Shown here in pieces: positions 53,536 to 63,564 of a DNA stretch of 64,000 nucleotides. The notes beneath the pieces are model-generated. The model searched no databases. It was given only the letters and a program-made list of their open reading frames with translations, and was not told the origin of the DNA. The DNA lies in the NCBI RefSeq assembly GCF_900104345.1, contig NZ_FNJN01000003.1, positions 310,001 to 374,000 of the forward strand, given 5' to 3'. Position numbers and translations under genes: made by a program. Each line of letters opens with the position of its first letter. Positions within the stretch are counted from its first letter, which is position 1. The stretch comes from Microbacterium testaceum StLB037 (lineage in GTDB: Bacteria; Actinomycetota; Actinomycetes; Actinomycetales; Microbacteriaceae).

Positions 53536-54258
53536 ATGGCGGTCCAGGTCGTGCTCGTGCACGGCATCCGCACGTCCGCCACGATGTGGCGGGCGCAGGT
53601 CGCGCATCTGCGACAGCGAGGCACCCCGGTCACCGCGGTCGACCTGCCGGGGCACGGAACGCGCCGCGACCAGGCCTTCACGCTCGACGGGGCGTTCGTG
53701 ACGATCGATGACGCGGTACAGGATGCCGCGACCCGCGGTCCCGTGCTGCTGGTGGGGCACTCCATGGGCGGGCTGTTGTCGATCGAGTACGTCGGCGCCG
53801 CGCCTCGTCCCCCGGTCGCCGGGTTCGTCGCGGCATCGTGCACGTCGCTGCCCCGCGGCATCGGGCTGGCGGCCTACCGCTTCTTCACGCGGCGTTTCGA
53901 TAGCCTCCCCGATCGCGGTCTGGGACTCACGAACCGCGTGCTCGACCGCACCCTCCCTCCCGAGACGCGGCCCGACTTCGGCGCCGGCGGCTACGCCTTC
54001 GACGCGCAGGACACGGCCCTGTCGTCTCTCGCGGAGCTCGACATCGTGGCATCGCTTCGCCGGATCGATGTGCCCCTGTGGTTCGTGAACGGGCAGTGGG
54101 ATCAGCTCCGCATGAACGAGCGGATGTTCCTCGCCGTCGCCCCGCACGCGGAGCTCATCGTGGTTCCGCGCACGACGCATCTCGTCACGGCGATGCGTCC
54201 GCGAGTTTTCAACGCGCTGCTGGAGGTGGCGCTCACCACGATCGAGGCATCGACCTGA
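53536..54258 (+). CDS. Alpha/beta-hydrolase
   Basis: A 240-residue alpha/beta-fold hydrolase. The oxyanion region is [12 protein letters not shown], the nucleophile elbow GHSMGG, and the closing acid and His lie in NGQWDQLR and PRTTHLV. No signal peptide or lid insertion is present. The substrate is unknown; esterase, lactonase and C-C hydrolase members look alike. The ATG at 53536 is chosen from the -10 box. It is divergent from lepA and upstream of rpsT. Confidence 0.9.
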   Translation: MAVQVVLVHGIRTSATMWRAQVAHLRQRGTPVTAVDLPGHGTRRDQAFTLDGAFVTIDDAVQDAATRGPVLLVGHSMGGLLSIEYVGAAPRPPVAGFVAASCTSLPRGIGLAAYRFFTRRFDSLPDRGLGLTNRVLDRTLPPETRPDFGAGGYAFDAQDTALSSLAELDIVASLRRIDVPLWFVNGQWDQLRMNERMFLAVAPHAELIVVPRTTHLVTAMRPRVFNALLEVALTTIEAST

Positions 54259-54264
54259 TAGACT
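54259..54264 (+). promoter_or_regulatory. -10 box TAGACT of rpsT
   Basis: TAGACT directly follows the stop codon of the hydrolase gene, giving an rpsT leader of about 105 bases. A leader of that size leaves room for S20 feedback, but no known fold is recognised. Confidence 0.4.
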
Positions 54265-54376
54265 CGGTCCTTGGCTTGCGTGTGGGGTTTTTCCCGACCT
54301 CCACGATCGCCGGTGCAGCGCCCCTCTACCGCTCGCCCGGCACATCCCATACTCACTCAAACGAAAGACCGTCGAC

Positions 54377-54637
54377 GTGGCGAACATCAAGTCGCAGATC
54401 AAGCGCAACAAGACCAACGAGAAGGCGCGCGAGCGCAACAAGGCCGTCAAGAGCGAGCTCCGCACGCACGTGCGTCGCACCAAGGAGGCCGTCGTGGCCG
54501 GTGACAAGGAAGCGGCCCTCAAGGCGCTCGCCACCGCGACCAAGAAGCTCGACAAGGCCGTGAGCAAGGGTGTCATCCACCAGAACCAGGCCGCGAACCG
54601 CAAGTCGGCCATCGCGAAGTCGGTCGCCGCTCTCTGA
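54377..54637 (+). CDS. rpsT: 30S ribosomal protein S20
   Basis: An 86-residue, Lys/Arg/Ala-rich, fully helical protein with the family start [20 protein letters not shown] and the closing [19 protein letters not shown]. It binds 16S rRNA in the 30S body. The GTG start and monocistronic layout, with a terminator right after, are usual. It faces holA, its common neighbour. Confidence 0.97.
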   Translation: MANIKSQIKRNKTNEKARERNKAVKSELRTHVRRTKEAVVAGDKEAALKALATATKKLDKAVSKGVIHQNQAANRKSAIAKSVAAL

Positions 54638-54655
54638 GCCGCAGCTCTTCTCGAC

Positions 54656-54682
54656 AGCCCGTCCCGCATCGCGGGGCGGGCT
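54656..54682 (+). terminator. rpsT terminator
   Basis: AGCCCGTCCCGC and GCGGGGCGGGCT form a 12-base stem with one G-U pair and an ATC loop, followed by a T-rich stretch (TCGTCGTTCTC), 19 bases after the stop codon. Confidence 0.85.
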
Positions 54683-54765
54683 TCGTCGTTCTCGGAGTGG
54701 GGTGACCTCTGCGCACGGTCCGCGTGCGCAACCGGCGCGGCAAGCGAAGCCTCTTCGGTTGCCGC

Positions 54766-55803
54766 TCAGCCCCCGTAGGGCGCGCGGGTGGCGATGATGG
54801 TGATCATGCGCTCGAGGGCGAACACGGGGTCTCTCGACGCGCCCTTGACCTCGGCGTCGGCTCGAGCCGTGGCATGGATCGCCATGCCGAGCGTGTTGCC
54901 GGTCCAGCCGACGAGGTCGCGGCGGGCGCGGTCGACCTGCCAGTCCTTCATGCCCAGGCGCTGAGCGAGCATCGACGACGACTCGCGGGTGCCCGCCACG
55001 CGCGCCATGGTGCGGAGCTTCATGGCGACCGCGGCGACGAGAGGCACGGGATCGGCCCCGGATGCCAGCGCGTGTCGCAACGCGAGCAGGGCGGGGCCGT
55101 ACTGCCCGGCGATGGCGGTGTCGGCCACGGTGAAGGCAGAGGTCTCGACGCGCCCCCCGTAGTAGCGCTCGACGATCCGCTCGTCGATGTCGCCGGGGAC
55201 GTCGGAGATGAGCTGCTGGCATGCCGCGGCCAGCTCGGTGAGGTCGTCGGCGAAGGCCGAGACCAGCGACCTGAGGGCGACGGGGGCGATGCGCTTCTGC
55301 GCGGCCTTGAACTCGCCGACCGCGAAATCGAATCGGTCGGAGTCGCGTTTGACCGCGGGGCAGGCGATTTCGATGCCGCTGCCCTGACCCGCGCGGATGC
55401 CGTCGAGCAGCTTCTTGCCGCGAACGCTCGCTCCGGTGTGGCGCAGGACGACCGTCGCGCCGTCCTGCGGGTGGGCGAGGTACGACACCGCCTCGGTGAG
55501 GAAGGTGTCGCTGCATTTCTCGACGCCGCTGACGCGGACGAGTCGGGGCTCGCCGAACAACGATGGCGACGTGACGCTGAGCAAGGTGCCGGCGGCGTAG
55601 TCGTCGGCCCGGATGTCGGTGACCTCGAGGCTCGGGTCCTCGCTCTTGAGCATCGATCGGATGCCTGCGATCGCGCGCTCGGCGCAGACCTCTTCGGGGC
55701 CCGAGACCAGAACGATCGGCGCGGGCTGAGGGGAACGCCACGACACCTGCGGAATGGCCGACTTCGCCTTGGCGGGGGCGGAGCGTCGGGGAACCGGAGT
55801 CAC
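54766..55803 (-). CDS. holA: DNA polymerase III subunit delta
   Basis: A 345-residue clamp-loader subunit. The weakly conserved HolA pattern is seen: PIVLVSGPEEVCAERAIAGI, SLFGEPRLVRVSG, LDGIRAG, then the C-terminal helical collar with AQRLGMKDWQVDRARRDL. A TAGGCT box lies six bases before the GTG start, so it is probably leaderless. It follows comEC on the same strand and faces rpsT; comEA-comEC-holA-rpsT is a standard actinobacterial order. Confidence 0.95.
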   Translation of the reverse strand: MTPVPRRSAPAKAKSAIPQVSWRSPQPAPIVLVSGPEEVCAERAIAGIRSMLKSEDPSLEVTDIRADDYAAGTLLSVTSPSLFGEPRLVRVSGVEKCSDTFLTEAVSYLAHPQDGATVVLRHTGASVRGKKLLDGIRAGQGSGIEIACPAVKRDSDRFDFAVGEFKAAQKRIAPVALRSLVSAFADDLTELAAACQQLISDVPGDIDERIVERYYGGRVETSAFTVADTAIAGQYGPALLALRHALASGADPVPLVAAVAMKLRTMARVAGTRESSSMLAQRLGMKDWQVDRARRDLVGWTGNTLGMAIHATARADAEVKGASRDPVFALERMITIIATRAPYGG

Positions 55804-55809
55804 TCCCCC

Positions 55810-55815
55810 AGCCTA
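55810..55815 (-). promoter_or_regulatory. -10 box TAGGCT of holA
   Basis: TAGGCT on the minus strand ends six bases before the holA GTG and lies at the very end of comEC. Confidence 0.5.
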
Positions 55816-58164
55816 CCGACCGGCTCCGACATCGCCGGTCGGGTCGCGAGCCCCTTCCCCCGTCCCCGCGCGCTCGCGCCACAGGGTGAGTCTCCCCTCT
55901 TCGTCGAGCCAGACCGCCAGCGCACCGTCCCGATCGGTGCGCGCCGCAGTGCTTCCCAGAGCCGCCAGGATGTCGAGGAGCGTCGCGGTCGGATGCCCGT
56001 AGTCGTTGTCGGCACCGACCCCGATGAGCCCGACCGCCGGGTGCAGCGCCCGGTACAACGCGGCATCCTGGTCGGCACTGCCGTGGTGGGAGACCTTCAC
56101 GACCTGCACACGCGGAACATCGATCCGCCGTCGGAGGGCGGACTGCGCCTGCTCGCCGAGGTCGCCGAGTAGCACCGTGCGAGGAAAGCTCGCGCCGGCG
56201 ACGTCGAGGGCGACGGAGGCGTCGTTTCCGGCCTCGGCGTTCGGGGCGGGACCGAGCGCCTGCCACCGCGTGCCGCCGAGTGTGCCCGTCATGCCGATCG
56301 TCGCCTTCTGCAGGTGCGCTCCGGCGTTCGAGAACCGGTCTAGGAGTCGTCGGTCGGCCGCCTCATCGGGCGGCCCGTGCACCACGAGATCGACCCGCCC
56401 CATCACCGCCGCGGACCCGCCGACGTGGTCGAGGTCGAAGTGCGTCAGGACGACGAGGGCGAGATGGTCCACCCCGAACGTCTGCAGGCACCGGGTCAGT
56501 GCCTCGGGTTCGGGTCCCGTGTCGACCAGCGCCACGGCGTCTCCGGACCGCCAGAGCGTCGCGTCGCCCTGACCGACATCGCACATGGCCACCTGCCACG
56601 CCGCGGGCACGGTGAGGGGCCCCGCGACGGTGCGTACCGCCGTCTGCCCCAGGACGAGGCCGACGACCACGGCGACGGCGGCGGATGAAATCGCGGTGAT
56701 CCGGGGCAACCGGCGCGGTCTGACGACGGCGATGCTGACCGCCGCGCCGACGCCGGCGAGCAACGCCGCCCCGACAAGACCGTCGGGCCACGGCAGGTTC
56801 TGGGCCGACACCGCCGTGGTCGTGTGCGCGACAGCCGCGATCCACGCGGCCGGCACCCAGGCGAGGGCCGTCAGACCGTCCCTCAGCCAGGGAAACGGGG
56901 CGATGCAGGCGAGGGCTCCCGCGATCGTGGCGGGCGCCGCAGCGGGGTCGGCGACGAGGTTGGCCGCGACACCGAGAAGGGGAACGTGCGGGTCGATGAG
57001 GACGATCAGCGGGCCGCAGACGAGCTGGGCCGACGTGGGCACCGCGAGGGCGAGGGCGAGGGCGCGCGGCATCCATCGCTCCAATCCGCCGGCCAGGGGG
57101 CGCGCGAGCACGAGGAGGGCCCCGGTCGCTGCGGCCGAGAGGGCGAAGCCGAGCGAGCGGGAGAGCCACGGGTCCACCATCAGCAGAATCGTCACCGCGA
57201 GGGACAGGACGGCCACGCCGATCGCCGGTCGCCCGAGTGCGAGCGCGAGCATCGCCACTGCCGCCATCGCGGCCGCGCGGATGACGCTCGGCTCGGGGGT
57301 CACCAGCGCGACGAACGCCGCCAGCACCAGCATCGCCCCCATCACCCTCCCGCCGCGGGACGCACCGCACAGCGCCAGCAGGGCGAACGCCGCACCCACG
57401 ACGATCGCGCAGTTCGCCCCCGACACGGCCGTGAGATGCGACAGCGACGAGGCGTTCATCGCGGCCTCTGTGTCGGGGTCGAGGCTCGTCGTGTCACCCA
57501 CGGCGAGCCCCGGCACCAGACCCGCTCCCGGCTGGGGCAGGCCGCGGGTCGAGGCGACGAGGCCGTCGCGCAGTCCCTCGAAGAACGCCCACACGCCCGC
57601 CGGGGTCGAAGCCGACTCGACGGAACTCGTCCGGACGACGAGGGCGGCGCGCTCCCCCGGGTCGGAGAGGACGGCTCGCCCCCTCAGCCGCACCTCGCTG
57701 CCCATGCTCGCCGCTTCCAGCGCCGACCGTCCCTCGGCATCGACGAGGATCCGCGCGGGGACCCTCCCCGTGACGGCGAGAGCGCCCGCGCGCACCCGCG
57801 TGGCGACGGCGTCGAACCACGCGCCGCCGTCAGGAGAGCCGTCGATGCGCCCGGTGACGGTGACCTCCAGCTCGAGGTGGCGCCCTCCGTCGGCCTCGAG
57901 GGCGGCGATCTGCGCCCGCGTCGATCCCGCCGTCGCCACGGTCCCCGCCGCCGCGGCCGAGCAGGCGAGCGCGACCGCGACGATCGCGAGCACCGCCGAC
58001 CGCCGCCACGCGAGCGCGGTGGTCGCGCACGCAGCGAGGGCGAGGACCACCGCGAGCGGGGTGGGATCCGAAATCATCGTGCTCGCACCCGCGGTCGCCC
58101 AGGTCGCCGCGGCGACCGAGACCGCCCGAAGGGATCGGCGGCGCGCGCCGGGACGCCCCCTCAC
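55813..58164 (-). CDS. comEC: ComEC/Rec2-family DNA channel protein
   Basis: A 783-residue membrane protein. An N-terminal soluble OB-like domain sits between the first helices, followed by the competence domain with about eight further helices (SHLTAVSGANCAIV is the family motif) and a C-terminal metallo-beta-lactamase domain with LTHFDLDHVGG and VKVSHHGSADQD. In competent bacteria ComEC carries single-stranded DNA across the membrane and the MBL domain degrades the other strand. The GTG start overlaps the comEA stop (GTGA). All key domains are complete, so the gene looks functional. Confidence 0.95.
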   Translation of the reverse strand: MRGRPGARRRSLRAVSVAAATWATAGASTMISDPTPLAVVLALAACATTALAWRRSAVLAIVAVALACSAAAAGTVATAGSTRAQIAALEADGGRHLELEVTVTGRIDGSPDGGAWFDAVATRVRAGALAVTGRVPARILVDAEGRSALEAASMGSEVRLRGRAVLSDPGERAALVVRTSSVESASTPAGVWAFFEGLRDGLVASTRGLPQPGAGLVPGLAVGDTTSLDPDTEAAMNASSLSHLTAVSGANCAIVVGAAFALLALCGASRGGRVMGAMLVLAAFVALVTPEPSVIRAAAMAAVAMLALALGRPAIGVAVLSLAVTILLMVDPWLSRSLGFALSAAATGALLVLARPLAGGLERWMPRALALALAVPTSAQLVCGPLIVLIDPHVPLLGVAANLVADPAAAPATIAGALACIAPFPWLRDGLTALAWVPAAWIAAVAHTTTAVSAQNLPWPDGLVGAALLAGVGAAVSIAVVRPRRLPRITAISSAAVAVVVGLVLGQTAVRTVAGPLTVPAAWQVAMCDVGQGDATLWRSGDAVALVDTGPEPEALTRCLQTFGVDHLALVVLTHFDLDHVGGSAAVMGRVDLVVHGPPDEAADRRLLDRFSNAGAHLQKATIGMTGTLGGTRWQALGPAPNAEAGNDASVALDVAGASFPRTVLLGDLGEQAQSALRRRIDVPRVQVVKVSHHGSADQDAALYRALHPAVGLIGVGADNDYGHPTATLLDILAALGSTAARTDRDGALAVWLDEEGRLTLWRERAGTGEGARDPTGDVGAGR

Positions 58165-58892
58165 ACGCGCACCAGGTCTCGGATGCCCGCGAGCATCTTC
58201 TCCCCGATCCCCGGCACCGAAAGCAGATCGTCCACGCTCGTGAAACGACCGTTCGCTTCGCGCCACGCGAGGATGCGGTCGGCCATCGCCGGCCCGATGC
58301 GCGGGAGCTCGTCGAGCTGCTCGCGCGTCGCGGTGTTCAGGTCGAGCGCGCCACCCGTGCTGCCGCCGCCGCCCGAGGCGGGTGAAGCAGCCTCTGCCCC
58401 GACCACCGGGACGACGATCTGTTCACCGTCGGCCACGGGCCTGGCGAGGTTGACCCCGTCGCGTTGCGCGTCGTCGGCGAAGCCTCCCGCCCGGGCGATC
58501 GCGTCGGCGACCCTGTCACCGGCATCGAGCCGGTACAGCCCGGGCTCGCGCACCGCTCCCGCGACGTGGACGTACAGTCCCGCCTCTGCGGGCAGGGCGG
58601 CGGAAGACGTGGAGGGGGATGCCGTTTCGTCGACGATCTCGGCACCGGTGGCGCCCCGCAGCATGCCGATGCCGATCGTCACGGCGAAGGCGAGCAGCAC
58701 CAGGACGATGACCGCGCCGATGCCGAGGCGCGCTCGCGGGGGAAGAGCGCTCGGGAGTGGATTCGCAGCGTCGCGCTCCTCCGGTTCCGTGCCACCCGCG
58801 TTCGACGGGGAACGGGACTGCTTCATCGACGCTCCCCGCATCACCGTGCGCTGCGACTCCTCGCGATGGGAGGAAGAGGACGGTTCGGTCAC
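58161..58892 (-). CDS. comEA: ComEA-like DNA-binding protein
   Basis: A 243-residue protein: cytoplasmic Ser-rich N-terminus, one membrane helix (about residues 55-77), an SLBB domain (VHVAGAVREPGLYRLDAGDRVADAI, shown in part) and a C-terminal helix-hairpin-helix pair (LNTATREQLDELPRIGPAMADRI, shown in part). ComEA binds incoming double-stranded DNA and passes it to ComEC. A TAGCGT box six bases before the GTG marks a leaderless start of the comEA-comEC operon. Confidence 0.95.
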   Translation of the reverse strand: MTEPSSSSHREESQRTVMRGASMKQSRSPSNAGGTEPEERDAANPLPSALPPRARLGIGAVIVLVLLAFAVTIGIGMLRGATGAEIVDETASPSTSSAALPAEAGLYVHVAGAVREPGLYRLDAGDRVADAIARAGGFADDAQRDGVNLARPVADGEQIVVPVVGAEAASPASGGGGSTGGALDLNTATREQLDELPRIGPAMADRILAWREANGRFTSVDDLLSVPGIGEKMLAGIRDLVRV

Positions 58893-58898
58893 GCCACG

Positions 58899-58904
58899 AC
58901 GCTA
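58899..58904 (-). promoter_or_regulatory. -10 box TAGCGT of comEA-comEC
   Basis: TAGCGT on the minus strand ends six bases before the comEA GTG. Confidence 0.5.
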
Positions 58905-58988
58905 GGCACCGAGGCTGCCGTCGCGCGGCGCGAGATCGCTCTTTCGTGGACAGCCGGAAGGATCCCCGCGCTGTGCAGAACCCGCATC

Positions 58989-58994
58989 TACCCT
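58989..58994 (+). promoter_or_regulatory. -10 box TACCCT of the DUF2087 gene
   Basis: TACCCT ends six bases before ATG 59001. A GGAG also lies in the spacer, so both leaderless and led initiation are possible. Confidence 0.4.
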
Positions 58995-59000
58995 GGAGCG

Positions 59001-59498
59001 ATGTCTACGAACACGTGGCGCGCCGTGATCTCAGCCCTCGCCGACGATCGCGCACGCGACGTGTACGCGCGGATCGTGCTCGCCCAGCCGGTCGATGAAG
59101 CCCTCGACGCCCTGTCACCCGGAAAGCGTCGACGCGTCCTCGACACGCTGCTCTCGGCAGGGCTCATCTCCCCTGACGGCGCAGGATGGCGAACCGAGCC
59201 CGAGGTATTCCGCGACGCCCTCCGCTCCGCACCGGCCGCGCCCCGCGCGGCGGGCGTCGACCGCTTCTTCGTCGACGGCCGCCTCACGGTCTACCCCTCT
59301 CGAGCCGCCGACCGCGACGCCGTGCTCCTCCACATCGTCGGGCGAATGAGCGAGCCGGGCGAGATCCTCACCGAACGGGCGGTCAACGACCGGTTGGCGG
59401 CGATCGTCGACGACGTCGCGGCGATGCGCCGGTATCTGGTCGACGCCGGGCTCCTCGAGCGCTCCCGCGACGGCGGCGCCTACTCTCGCGCCCGCTGA
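59001..59498 (+). CDS. DUF2087 domain protein
   Basis: A 165-residue protein. The N-terminal half (residues 1-75) looks like a winged helix (LSPGKRRRVLDTLLSAGLI), and the C-terminal half matches DUF2087: VDRFFVDGRLTVYPSRAADRDAVLLHI, GEILTERAVNDRLAAIVDDVAAMRRYLVDAGLLERSRDGGAY (shown in part). Proteins with this pair of domains are usually annotated as transcription regulators of unknown target. It lies between comEA and leuS, transcribed alone. Confidence 0.88.
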   Translation: MSTNTWRAVISALADDRARDVYARIVLAQPVDEALDALSPGKRRRVLDTLLSAGLISPDGAGWRTEPEVFRDALRSAPAAPRAAGVDRFFVDGRLTVYPSRAADRDAVLLHIVGRMSEPGEILTERAVNDRLAAIVDDVAAMRRYLVDAGLLERSRDGGAYSRAR

Positions 59499-59581
59499 CC
59501 GCTCCGCGCGCACTCACCTCGCAACGTTTCGGCGAGGCGCACGTCTCTTCGAGCGCCGCGCCTCCACACGGTCAGAAGACG

Positions 59582-59632
59582 CCGGATGCCACGCCCCCGC
59601 ACTCCGCAGAGCGCCGGTGGCGTGGCATCCGG
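59582..59632 (-). terminator. leuS terminator built from a GGATGCC inverted pair
   Basis: CCGGATGCCACGCC (59582-59595) and GGCGTGGCATCCGG (59619-59632) are a perfect 14-base inverted repeat, 11 bases after the leuS stop codon. Each arm contains the over-represented heptamer GGATGCC or GGCATCC. Confidence 0.7.
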
Positions 59633-59643
59633 AATCAGAGAAC

Positions 59644-62217
59644 CTACTTCGTCGAGAAGCTGACCACCTTCGGCGGGCGCACGACCGCGCGCACGATCTC
59701 GCGGTCGCCGAGCGCGCGCAGCACCTTCTCGTCGGCGCGGGCCATGGCCTCGAGTTCGTCGGCGCCGATCTTGGCCGAGACCTCGAGCGTGCCGCGCACC
59801 TTGCCATCGATCTGAACGACCGCGGTGACGGTGTCCTCGACGAGCAGCGTGGGGTCGGCCTGGCGCCAGGTCGCGAGCCCGACGAATCCGTCGTAGCCGA
59901 GCGTCGCCCACATCTCCTCGGCGGTGTGCGGGGCGAACAGGTCGAGGGTCATCGCGATGACCTCGGCGGCCTCGCGCACGGCGGGGTCGCTCGCACCGGG
60001 CTTGCCGTCGATGGCCTTGCGGGTGGCGTTGACCAGCTCCATCAGGCGCGCGACGACGACGTTGAACTTCGTCTGCTCGACGAGGTTCGCGGCATCGGCC
60101 AGCAGGCGGTGCGTCACTCGGCGCAGCGACGCGTCGCCCTCGGCCCAGACCACGTCGGTCTCGCTGTCGACGTCGTGCGCGATGCGCAGGGCACGGGCGA
60201 GGAACTTCGCCGCACCGGTGGTCGAGACGTCGTTCCAGTCCTTGTCGTCCTCCACCGGGCCCGCGAACGCCAGGGCCACGCGCAGGGCGTCGGCGCCGTG
60301 GGCGTCGAGCTCCTCCTGGAACAGCACCAGGTTGCCCTTGCTCTTCGACATCTTCGTGCCGTCGAGGATGACCATGCCCTGGTTGATGAGGCTCGAGAAC
60401 GGCTCGGTGAACTCCACCAGACCCATGTCGAACAGCGCTTTGGTGATGAAGCGCGCGTACAGCAGGTGCAGGATCGCGTGCTCGACGCCGCCGATGTAGA
60501 AGTCGACGGGGCCCCACTTGTTCGCCTCGCGGGCCGAGAACGCCTCGGTCTCGCTGTTCGGCGAGAGGAAGCGGAGGTAGTACCACGAGCTGTCGACGAA
60601 CGTGTCCATCGTGTCGGGGTCGCGCAGCAGCGTCTGGCCCGTCTCGGGGTCGGTCACCTGCACCCAGTCGGTGGCCGCGCCGAGGGGCGAGGTTCCCTTG
60701 GGCTTCAGGTCGAGCCCCTCGACCGAGGGCAGCGTCACCGGCAGCTGGTCGGCGGGAACGGGCGTGATCGAGCCGTCCTCGCCGTGCAGCATCGGAATGG
60801 GCGTCCCCCAGTAGCGCTGACGCGAGATGAGCCAGTCGCGCAGGCGGTACGTCTTGGCGGCGCGGCCGACGCCCTTGGCCTCGAGCTCCTCGATCATGCG
60901 GGCGATCGCGTGACGCTTCGAGAGCCCGTTGAGCGAGCCCGAGTTCATCATGCGACCGTCTCCGGTGAGCGCGATGCCGGTCTTGACGGGATCCAGGTCG
61001 TCGATGTCGCCGAGCGGGTCGATCGGCACGCCCTCGTCGTCGAGCTCGATCACCGGGATCGCGCCGGTGATCGGCGCGGTCGTGTCGACGACCACCTTGA
61101 CGGGCAGGTCGAAGGCGCGGGCGAAGTCGAGGTCGCGCTGGTCGTGCGCGGGTACGGCCATGACCGCGCCGTGACCATAGTCGGCGAGCACATAGTCGGC
61201 GGCCCAGATGGGCAGCTTCTCGCCGTTGACCGGGTTGATCGCGTAGTGGCCCAGGAACACGCCGGTCTTCGGGCGGTCGGTCGCCTGGCGCTCGATGTCG
61301 GTCGCGCGCTGCACCTGAGCGAGGTAGGCCTCGAAGCTCTCGCGCAGACCCTGATCAGCGGATGCCGCGAGCTCGGCGGCCAGGTCGGACTCGGGGGCCA
61401 CGACGAAGAACGTTGCGCCGTGCAGGGTGTCGGGGCGCGTGGAGAAGACCGTGATCTTCTCGTCGCGACCTTCGATCTCGAACGCGATGTCGGCGCCGAC
61501 GGAACGGCCGATCCAGTTTCGCTGCATCTGGATGACCTTGCTCGGCCAGAAGCCTTCGAGCTGGTTGAGGTCGTCGAGCAGGCGGTCGGCGTAGTCGGTG
61601 ATGCGCAGGAACCACTGCGTCAGCTTCTTCTTGACGACGACGGCGCCGCTGCGCTCGCTGGTGCCGTCGGGCAGCACCTGCTCGTTGGCGAGCACGGTCT
61701 GGTCCACCGGGTCCCAGTTGACCAGGGCGTCCTTGCGGTAGGCGAGGCCCTTCTCGTACAGCTTCTGGAACAGCCACTGGTTCCAGCGGTAGTACTCGGG
61801 GTCGCTCGTGTGCAGGACGCGGCTCCAGTCGAACGAGACGCCGTAGTCCTTCAGGCTCGCCTTCTGCTGGGCGATGTTCGCGTAGGTCCACTCGACGGGG
61901 TCGGCGCCGCGCTTGATGGCGGCGTTCTCGGCGGGCAGGCCGAACGAGTCCCACCCGATGGGGTTGAGCACGTTGTACCCGCGGTGGCGCCAGAAGCGCG
62001 CCACGATGTCGGAGTAGAGGTAGTTCTCGGCGTGACCCATGTGCAGGTCGCCCGAGGGGTACGGGAACATCGCGAGCACGTACTTGCGAGGGCGCGTGTC
62101 GTCGTCGCCACCGGCGCGGAACGGGTCTTTCTCGGCCCAAGCCTGCTGCCACTTCGCCTGGATGGCGTGGGTGTCGAAGCCCCCCTCGCGGGGGTCTGGT
62201 GCGGAGTTCTGAGACAC
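59644..62217 (-). CDS. leuS: Leucyl-tRNA synthetase
   Basis: An 857-residue class I synthetase. HIGH appears as HMGH in [20 protein letters not shown] as [10 protein letters not shown], and a full CP1 editing domain lies between ([15 protein letters not shown] in the [16 protein letters not shown] region). The C-terminal anticodon-binding part ends in [13 protein letters not shown]. The start is uncertain: GTG at 62217 is used, and TTG at 62259 is the longer option. Leucyl-tRNA supply from this enzyme would feed into the leuA leader switch. Confidence 0.95.
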   Translation of the reverse strand: MSQNSAPDPREGGFDTHAIQAKWQQAWAEKDPFRAGGDDDTRPRKYVLAMFPYPSGDLHMGHAENYLYSDIVARFWRHRGYNVLNPIGWDSFGLPAENAAIKRGADPVEWTYANIAQQKASLKDYGVSFDWSRVLHTSDPEYYRWNQWLFQKLYEKGLAYRKDALVNWDPVDQTVLANEQVLPDGTSERSGAVVVKKKLTQWFLRITDYADRLLDDLNQLEGFWPSKVIQMQRNWIGRSVGADIAFEIEGRDEKITVFSTRPDTLHGATFFVVAPESDLAAELAASADQGLRESFEAYLAQVQRATDIERQATDRPKTGVFLGHYAINPVNGEKLPIWAADYVLADYGHGAVMAVPAHDQRDLDFARAFDLPVKVVVDTTAPITGAIPVIELDDEGVPIDPLGDIDDLDPVKTGIALTGDGRMMNSGSLNGLSKRHAIARMIEELEAKGVGRAAKTYRLRDWLISRQRYWGTPIPMLHGEDGSITPVPADQLPVTLPSVEGLDLKPKGTSPLGAATDWVQVTDPETGQTLLRDPDTMDTFVDSSWYYLRFLSPNSETEAFSAREANKWGPVDFYIGGVEHAILHLLYARFITKALFDMGLVEFTEPFSSLINQGMVILDGTKMSKSKGNLVLFQEELDAHGADALRVALAFAGPVEDDKDWNDVSTTGAAKFLARALRIAHDVDSETDVVWAEGDASLRRVTHRLLADAANLVEQTKFNVVVARLMELVNATRKAIDGKPGASDPAVREAAEVIAMTLDLFAPHTAEEMWATLGYDGFVGLATWRQADPTLLVEDTVTAVVQIDGKVRGTLEVSAKIGADELEAMARADEKVLRALGDREIVRAVVRPPKVVSFSTK

Positions 62218-62283
62218 GGATGAAGCCAATCGTGAAGGTCGGGAGGCCGCGGGGGCCAACCTCCAGGCTATCGGACGCGCAGG

Positions 62284-63522
62284 TCACCACCCGGGCGGGA
62301 CCTCGGCTCCCAGGGCCGCCAACGGAGCCCGGGCCTTGATCCCCACTTCGGCGACTTCGGATGCCGCGACCGAGCGCCACGTAATGCCGCCTCCCGCCCC
62401 GACCCAGGCGGCATCCTGCTCCACGACGACGCTCCGGATGACCATCGCGAGATCCGCCGCCCCGTCGTCGCCGATCCAGCCGAAGGCTCCCGAATAGATC
62501 CCCCGTTCCTCCCCTTCGAGCCCGGCGAGGATGTGCATCGCGGACTGCTTGGGCGCGCCCGTCATGCTCCCGGCGGGGAACGCGGCATCGAGCAGCCCGC
62601 CGATCGTGGTGCCCGGCACGAGCCGCCCCGACACCTCGCTCAGCAGTTGGTGCACGGTGGGATACGTCTCGACCTCGAGCAGCCGGTCGACCCCGACCGT
62701 CGAGGGGTCGCACACCCGGGAGAGGTCGTTGCGCATGAGGTCGACGATCATGACGTTCTCGGCCTGCTCCTTGGGGTCCGCTCGCAGGTGCTCGGCGAGC
62801 GCCCGGTCGCGGTCCGGGTCGGTCGAGCGAGGACGCGTGCCCTTGATGGGGTGGGTGTGCACGCGACCGTCGCGCACCTCGAGGAAGCGCTCGGGAGACG
62901 AGCTGACCAGGGTGGTGCCGCCGATGCGGATGAGACCCGCGTGGTGCGAGGCCGAGGCCTGCCGCAGCCGGCGGAACACGGCGACCGCGTCGTGCCGCCC
63001 GGGCACGGTGAAGCGGGTGGTGAGGCACAGTTGGTACGCGTCGCCCTCGCGGATCCGCTCGCGACAGGCGCCGATGAGGTCGGCGTACCGCTCGGGCTCC
63101 ACTCGGCCGGATGCCATGCCCCGGGGCTCCGCCGCGCCCACGGTCACCGGGGGCGGTGCGCCCGCGACCCGCGCGGCGAGGTCGGCGTCGCCGAAAACGT
63201 GGACGCGGCGGCGGGCGTGGTCGAATGCGACGAGGGCCGCGACGCGCAGCCAGGCGTCCCGTCCTTCGTACGAGCGCCAGCCGACCCAGCCGCCACGGAA
63301 CGGGCCGCTGTCATCCGTGGGTCCGCCGGCGGGTGCGGCATCCCTCTGCAGGGGTGCTGACGCGTCGTCGAGGCGACCCGAGCCCATCCAGCTCCACCCC
63401 GTCGGCGCCTCGCGTCCGGCGTCCAGCCAGAACGCGTCCCCGCCCGTCGCGAACACGTGCAGGAAAGCCGCCTCGGGGTCGACCCACCGCGGCAGGGTGA
63501 ACGGAGGGGCGGAGTGGGGCAC
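62284..63522 (-). CDS. pabB: Aminodeoxychorismate synthase component I
   Basis: A 412-residue chorismate-utilising enzyme. The PIKGT motif (HPIKGTRPR), with its active-site Lys, marks PabB rather than anthranilate synthase TrpE, which has PIAGT. Other blocks are ENVMIVDLMRNDLSRVC, AAFPAGSMTGAPK and the closing AWVGAGGGITWRSVAASE. With a glutamine amidotransferase subunit it makes aminodeoxychorismate for folate. No pabA or pabC is adjacent. TAGCCT lies six bases before the GTG start; it is divergent from the DedA gene. Confidence 0.92.
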   Translation of the reverse strand: MPHSAPPFTLPRWVDPEAAFLHVFATGGDAFWLDAGREAPTGWSWMGSGRLDDASAPLQRDAAPAGGPTDDSGPFRGGWVGWRSYEGRDAWLRVAALVAFDHARRRVHVFGDADLAARVAGAPPPVTVGAAEPRGMASGRVEPERYADLIGACRERIREGDAYQLCLTTRFTVPGRHDAVAVFRRLRQASASHHAGLIRIGGTTLVSSSPERFLEVRDGRVHTHPIKGTRPRSTDPDRDRALAEHLRADPKEQAENVMIVDLMRNDLSRVCDPSTVGVDRLLEVETYPTVHQLLSEVSGRLVPGTTIGGLLDAAFPAGSMTGAPKQSAMHILAGLEGEERGIYSGAFGWIGDDGAADLAMVIRSVVVEQDAAWVGAGGGITWRSVAASEVAEVGIKARAPLAALGAEVPPGW

Positions 63523-63528
63523 GCTCTC

Positions 63529-63534
63529 AGGCTA
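63529..63534 (-). promoter_or_regulatory. -10 box TAGCCT of pabB
   Basis: TAGCCT on the minus strand ends six bases before the pabB GTG. Confidence 0.5.
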
Positions 63535-63551
63535 GAGCGGGGATCCGGCCC

Positions 63552-63557
63552 TAGGCT
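63552..63557 (+). promoter_or_regulatory. -10 box TAGGCT of the DedA gene
   Basis: TAGGCT ends seven bases before GTG 63565; 18 bases separate it from the divergent pabB box. Confidence 0.5.
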
Positions 63558-63564
63558 GACGGAG

